Below the pieces are notes generated by a model, which saw only the letters and a list, made by a program, of their open reading frames with translations, did no database searches and was not told where the DNA came from. DNA of 9,668 bases from an uncultured Pseudomonadota bacterium. Lineage in GTDB: Bacteria > Pseudomonadota > Gammaproteobacteria > Burkholderiales > Eutrophovitaceae. The translations under genes and the position numbers were made by a program. Below, piece by piece: positions 7,101 through 9,668 of the stretch. Position 1 is the first letter of the stretch, and each line of letters starts with the position of its first letter. The stretch is taken from the NCBI GenBank assembly GCA_937983055.1, contig CALJLA010000219.1, forward strand, positions 1 to 9,668. The letters are read 5' to 3'.

Positions 7101-7289
7101 GTAATCAAGAGCAGCAGTGTGATACTGCTTGCCGAGCATTTCGAAGCGAACGTCGATTCGCGCAACCGCGAGTCTGATGGGGCTTTCAAGTACCTGTCCA
7201 AGAGGCCCGGGTCGCTGATGACGTCGCGCGCGCGAAAGGTTACGGTGTCCGTGTTGGGAGACCTGCGCGATTACGGCTTTTCGGGGTAG
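4107..7289 (+). CDS. cas9: Cas9 RNA-guided DNA endonuclease, subtype II-C
   Basis: Cas9 uses the tracrRNA:crRNA duplex to cut both strands of matching invader DNA. At 1060 residues it is a compact II-C form. Order: RuvC-I 'YRLGLDLGTSSIGW' with Asp12; Arg-rich bridge helix at about 55-80 containing 'MRRRRDRLLKRK'; alpha-helical REC lobe to about 480, including 'FHLNQRRGFQSNRK' at 125-138; RuvC-II 'EIVVEIARELKQ' with Glu515; HNH 'RRCPYTGEQI' then 'EVEIDHILPFS' with Asp607 and His608 and 'RRANREKGN' with Asn631; RuvC-III 'NDHRHHAIDAAVVAV' with His748 and Asp751; then a C-terminal wedge/PAM-interacting part to 1060. All nuclease residues are present, so an active enzyme is expected. The start ATG lies just before the conserved RuvC-I strand. 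Only a weak G-rich ribosome site precedes it. cas1 begins 8 bases after the stop. PAM preference cannot be read from sequence. Confidence 0.97.
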   Translation: MGSGLAYRLGLDLGTSSIGWCMVRLDDQRKPNAIIRMGVRIFPDGRNPKDGSSLAVTRRMARQMRRRRDRLLKRKAKLQEALVSLNFWPKEPLARHALVSLDPYLLRKEGLTRRLTPEEFGRAVFHLNQRRGFQSNRKTDRKDREDGLLKSAVKQLRQRLIEEGARTVGEWLAWRHERRETVRARLRGRSAKDRAYDLYIDRAMIADEFDRLWMAQAAFDSERYTDARRDQLRDILFHQQPLKPVKPGRCTLIPEEERAPIALPSVQRFRIYQEANNLRVIGPGLEERPLTLAERNTVVELLECGDATFTKIRKRLNLPGSTRFNIEDVKRDRLKGNATSAALGRHDRFGERWSSIAQEQQDLIVQQLLNEASESALVSWLVANTEVDEGRAEAIAAAGLPEGYGNLSAAAVTRILPALRAEIITYADAVRKGGFASHSELSRAEQDGEILAALPYYGEALQRHVGFGTGDPADPPEKRFGKIANPTVHIGLNELRKVINALIDRYGHPAEIVVEIARELKQGKARRDEIRKEQADKQRQNESYLEEACNVLGLSPRNLDGAKRRDLSQRMQLWVELNRADATNRRCPYTGEQIGISRLLSEEVEIDHILPFSATLDDSLNNKTVAMRRANREKGNRSPFEAFGHSPADYDYAGILERAALMPREKAKRFAEDGYQRWLREDKDFLARALNDTAYLSRIAREYLCLVCPPNRVRVIPGRLTAMLRGKFGLNQLLSGAAEKNRNDHRHHAIDAAVVAVTDQSLLKRFADASADAREKRLSKLVESMPLPWLTYREHVARAVRNVIVSFKPDHGFEGGMHNDTAYGIRPDGFVVHRVMLDDFKSAAEIERYDFLDKELQKRLLDWTAGLSGKAFLEKVDAFKQANRVRRTRIREKLKVIPMRSDKAPDRHGRDETGESRAYKGYKGDSNYCIEIWKDERGRWKGDVVSTFEAYRIARSPDIDRLRRPKVAQNGKELIARLVVGDTVRMAIDGHDAVYRVYVIKSSSVILLAEHFEANVDSRNRESDGAFKYLSKRPGSLMTSRARKVTVSVLGDLRDYGFSG

Positions 7290-7297
7290 GTCTTGTC

Positions 7298-8224
7298 GTG
7301 CTTGGAAGAGTGGTCGAGATTGCGGAGGACGGGCGGCACTTGACGATTTCCAGAGGCTTTCTCGTGATCGCGGAAACTTCGGGGGAGCGGAAGGAACTCG
7401 GCCAAGTGCCACTGGACGACGTAGGCGCACTGATCGGCAACGCCCACGGTCTCAGTTACACCAACAACGTTCTGGTCTCCTTGGCAGAACGAGGTGCGCC
7501 GTTCGTTCTTTGCGGGCGGAATCACAACGTAGTGGGAATGCTGCTTCCAGTGGAGGGACATCATCTGCAGGCAAGGCGATTCGACGCCCAGATCGGTGCG
7601 GGTCGGCCGTTGAAGAAGCGACTTTGGGCGGAAATTGTCAAATGCAAGCTTCGCCAGCAGGCCGCGGCATTGGAAGCAGCAGGGGCACCAGTGGTGCCGA
7701 TATCCTCGCTCATCCCGAAAGTTCGTTCAGGTGACCCTGGGAATATCGAGGCCCAAGCTGCTCGTCGGTATTGGTCGCTACTGTTTGGCGAAGATTTTCG
7801 AAGAGACAGATCAGACGAAGGAATCAATGCCCTACTGAACTACGGCTACACCGTACTTCGGGCGGCTTCGGCGAGGGCGGTCGTGGCTGCCGGTCTTCAT
7901 CCAACGCTTGGAATGCATCACGCCAACGAGGGCAATGCGATGCGCCTGGTTGACGACCTAATGGAGGCGTTCCGCCCCGTAATAGACCTTAGAGCATGGT
8001 TGCTCCACAGGCGCGGGGAGCGAAATGTCACGCCGGATACGAAGCGGGCCCTTGTGCGAACCTTATACGACGATCTCCCGACTTCGGCGGGAATGACCCC
8101 GCTCAGCGTTGCGGTGCAAAAACTCGCAGTCTCCTTGGCGCAAGTCTACGAAGGGGAACGGGAGAGCCTCGACCTTCCATTGGACGGATTGCCCTTAAGT
8201 CTCATCTCTGCTGTCGAAGAGTAG
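7298..8224 (+). CDS. cas1: Cas1 integrase (type II-C adaptation)
   Basis: Cas1 with Cas2 forms the integrase that inserts new spacers at the leader end of the array. The 308-residue protein has the type II Cas1 form: an N-terminal beta domain ('GRVVEIAEDGRHLTISRGFLVI'), then the helical catalytic domain. Likely metal ligands are Glu151 in 'GNIEAQAARRYW', His207 in 'LHPTLGMHHANEGNAMRL' and Glu223 in 'DDLMEAFRP', the expected spacing for the family. The start is GTG; it is 8 bases after the cas9 stop and matches the usual short type II N-terminus. cas2 starts 1 base after its stop. Translational coupling along the operon is likely. No truncation is seen. Confidence 0.95.
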   Translation: MLGRVVEIAEDGRHLTISRGFLVIAETSGERKELGQVPLDDVGALIGNAHGLSYTNNVLVSLAERGAPFVLCGRNHNVVGMLLPVEGHHLQARRFDAQIGAGRPLKKRLWAEIVKCKLRQQAAALEAAGAPVVPISSLIPKVRSGDPGNIEAQAARRYWSLLFGEDFRRDRSDEGINALLNYGYTVLRAASARAVVAAGLHPTLGMHHANEGNAMRLVDDLMEAFRPVIDLRAWLLHRRGERNVTPDTKRALVRTLYDDLPTSAGMTPLSVAVQKLAVSLAQVYEGERESLDLPLDGLPLSLISAVEE

Positions 8225-8225
8225 C

Positions 8226-8552
8226 GTGCTAAGCGGATATCGGCTTATGTGGATGATGGTGATGTTCGACCTCCCAGTGGTCACGAAGGCCGAGCGTAAA
8301 GCCGCAACGGATTTCAGAAACTGTTTGCTTGATTTTGGTTTTGAAATGGCGCAGTTCTCCGTGTATGTCAGGTTCTGCACTAGTCAGGCGCAGATTGAAA
8401 CCTTCAGCCGTCGAGTTGAGGCCGTCTTGCCTGACGGTGGCAAAGTCAACATCCTTACCTTTACGGATAAGCAATACGAGCGCATCGTTTCCTTTCAAGG
8501 GGGGGCAAGAAGACCTGCCCCCAATACACCGGACATGTTCGAGCTTTTCTAG
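8226..8552 (+). CDS. cas2: Cas2 adaptation protein (type II-C)
   Basis: Cas2 is the small dimeric scaffold of the Cas1-Cas2 spacer integrase. The 108-residue protein opens with 'MLSGYRLMWMMVMFDLPVVTK', the ferredoxin-like first strand with the conserved Asp15, followed by 'FGFEMAQFSVYVRFC' and 'VNILTFTDKQYERIVSF'. The C-terminus 'NTPDMFELF' is a usual II-C ending. Start is GTG at 8226, with GAAGAG (8216-8221) just upstream in the end of cas1; an ATG at 8247 would remove the conserved 'GYRLMW' start and is less likely. Absence of csn2 or cas4 after it fixes the subtype as II-C. Confidence 0.95.
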   Translation: MLSGYRLMWMMVMFDLPVVTKAERKAATDFRNCLLDFGFEMAQFSVYVRFCTSQAQIETFSRRVEAVLPDGGKVNILTFTDKQYERIVSFQGGARRPAPNTPDMFELF

Positions 8553-8587
8553 CGATGAAGCGACTTTTCCGAGCGTCACAATCCGAG

Positions 8588-8611
8588 AACCCCTCGAACG
8601 TTCAAGGGGTT
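8588..8611. other. Hairpin between cas2 and the CRISPR array
   Basis: AACCCCT (8588-8594) and AGGGGTT (8605-8611) are perfect inverted arms. Between them GAACGTTC (8596-8603) is itself a palindrome, so only one base pair of the 24-base element is mismatched (8595/8604). It sits in the 70-base gap between the cas2 stop and the first repeat. Neither side has a real T-run, so a Rho-independent terminator is not clear. It could end or process the convergent cas and array transcripts. Confidence 0.6.
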
Positions 8612-8887
8612 ATCGAATTGCGAGTCTAGCTGATCGGGATTTGCGCTCTGACCGGAACTTTCGCGCTGCTTGCGCGCCAGCTCGGCATAGTCTAGCTGAT
8701 CGGGATTTGCGCTCTGACCGGAACCAGCGCGTCGGAGGCGTTCGAGCTAATCAGGAGTCTAGCTGATCGGGATTTGCGCTCTGACCGGAACTGGCGGGCG
8801 CTGGTGACGACAGTTTTCTCGAGTCTAGCTGATCGGGATTTGCGCTCTGACCGGAACACTTCGCCCGTGAGATTACGAGGCGGGCCT

Positions 8888-8923
8888 AGTCTAGCTGATC
8901 GGGATTTGCGCTCTGGCCGGAAC
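8888..8923 (-). repeat. Variant CRISPR repeat 5 (one substitution)
   Basis: Base 8916 is G where every other copy has A. In crRNA sense this is position 8 of the repeat, inside the predicted small internal loop of the repeat:anti-repeat duplex, so pairing to the tracrRNA should be little affected. Confidence 0.85.
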
Positions 8924-8954
8924 AGGGAACATGTGAAGACCTGAGGCGGGACGG

Positions 8955-8989
8955 AGCTAGCTGATCGGGATTTGCGCTCTGACCGGAAC
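8955..8989 (-). repeat. Variant CRISPR repeat 6 (one-base deletion)
   Basis: This copy begins AGCTAG instead of AGTCTAG, most simply a loss of one T (position 34 in crRNA sense). The changed end lies beyond the 19-base tracrRNA pairing and would be trimmed from mature crRNA. Three substitutions in a full 36-base copy (8954-8989) are a less simple reading. Confidence 0.8.
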
Positions 8990-9616
8990 GTAGACGACGC
9001 CCGGTTGTGAATGGCAACGAGTCTAGCTGATCGGGATTTGCGCTCTGACCGGAACTCTTCTCTGTCAGCCAAGCTTGGTGATTCAAGTCTAGCTGATCGG
9101 GATTTGCGCTCTGACCGGAACGTCCGTACAACCGTTCTGGTATTCGTGGTCAGTCTAGCTGATCGGGATTTGCGCTCTGACCGGAACCCACACGCCGTCG
9201 CACCACACGCCGCCGCGAGTCTAGCTGATCGGGATTTGCGCTCTGACCGGAACAGAGGCGGCATGAACTTACGAGGCCGGGGAAGTCTAGCTGATCGGGA
9301 TTTGCGCTCTGACCGGAACTCAGAACTTGCCGAGACCGTAGCCGACTACGAGTCTAGCTGATCGGGATTTGCGCTCTGACCGGAACTGCAGCTTGTAGCG
9401 GACCTGAAAGTCGGGGAGTCTAGCTGATCGGGATTTGCGCTCTGACCGGAACGGTGTGGTCGCAGGTGCGGTCGCAGGTGGGAGTCTAGCTGATCGGGAT
9501 TTGCGCTCTGACCGGAACGGCCCAGTTGTAGACCGCGCTGGCGGTTTCAGTCTAGCTGATCGGGATTTGCGCTCTGACCGGAACAGATTGCGATGGGGGC
9601 CAACGTGCCGTTTCAG

Positions 9617-9668
9617 GATCGGAAGAGCGTCGTGTAGGGAAAGAGTGTAGATCTCGGTGGTCGCCGTA
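9617..9668. other. Illumina TruSeq-type adapter sequence (artefact)
   Basis: From GATCGGAAGAGCGTCGTG at 9617 to the last base, all 52 bases match the reverse complement of the TruSeq universal adapter as I remember it, lacking only the last few adapter bases. In frame +, an open frame running out of the array through it translates to 'IGRASCRERV', a well-known adapter signature in false protein entries. It is library sequence, not genome, and should be trimmed. Confidence 0.98.

Larger units (their letters stand above)
8623..9616 (-). CRISPR. Type II-C CRISPR array, 15 repeats of 36 bp, cut off at the right end
   Basis: The plus-strand repeat begins AGTCTAGCTGATCGGG and ends CTCTGACCGGAAC. 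Copies start at 8623, 8689, 8756, 8822, 8888, 8955, 9020, 9086, 9152, 9218, 9284, 9351, 9417, 9483 and 9549. Spacers are 30 bases, or 31 (second and eleventh, and the fifth if the deletion in repeat six is accepted). A fifteenth 30-base spacer (9585-9614) is followed by AG, the first two bases of a sixteenth repeat, before foreign adapter sequence. Strand is assigned minus because the tracrRNA anti-repeat pairs only with a transcript starting GUUCCGGUC, the usual GUU opening of type II repeats. All spacers look different from one another. Unit length of 66 is divisible by 3, which creates long meaningless open frames across the array. Confidence 0.98.

Noticed and set aside
8553..8622. The cas2-side flank as the array leader
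   Set aside because: It is only 70 bases, not AT-rich, and lies downstream of the array given the minus-strand direction fixed by the tracrRNA. It would be the trailer end.
8692..9264. Minus-strand 190-residue repetitive 'protein' with FRSERKSRSARL units
   Set aside because: It is the CRISPR array translated; 66-base units keep the frame open. The same holds for the plus-strand 'SLADRDLRSDRN' frames at 9011-9361 and 9435-9650, the last of which also runs into adapter sequence.

Overview
The window looks like a contig end from a GC-rich betaproteobacterium. The evidence is the synteny folK - deoxynucleoside kinase - panB - panC, PanC variants such as 'VNRLQFG' that I associate from memory with this class, and a Cas9 of the compact proteobacterial II-C type. 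Genus cannot be read from the sequence.

Bases 1-3927 are ordinary housekeeping DNA, all on the + strand: a 5'-truncated folK (folate synthesis), an overlapping deoxynucleoside kinase, panB and panC (pantothenate synthesis; PanB consumes the methylene-tetrahydrofolate that the folate pathway supplies), then a GhrA-like 2-hydroxyacid dehydrogenase.

Bases 3928-9616 hold a complete subtype II-C CRISPR-Cas locus, apart from the far end of the array. The + strand carries cas9 (1060 aa), cas1 and cas2 in a tight operon (gaps of 8 and 1 nt), with no csn2 or cas4. Between ghrA and cas9 lies a tracrRNA gene on the minus strand: a candidate promoter, an anti-repeat with 19 consecutive bases matching the CRISPR repeat, a small GCC-GAAA-GGC nexus hairpin, and an intrinsic terminator with a 10-bp stem. 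The candidate promoters for tracrRNA and cas9 overlap on opposite strands. Downstream of cas2 are 15 repeats of 36 bp with spacers of 30-31 bp. Because the tracrRNA must pair with the crRNA, the functional crRNAs have to be read from the minus strand, so the array runs toward cas2, opposite to the cas genes. Its leader end is expected beyond the right edge of the window.

Bases 9617-9668 are not biological. They match the Illumina TruSeq-type universal adapter read-through, so the contig stops inside the array and its true length is unknown.

The locus is best read as a full, probably functional II-C system: Cas9 catalytic residues are intact, Cas1 and Cas2 have their active-site residues, and the dual-RNA parts match each other. 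Nothing here is a wholly new system type. The notable points are the assignable tracrRNA, the face-to-face promoters, the array polarity, and the adapter contamination.
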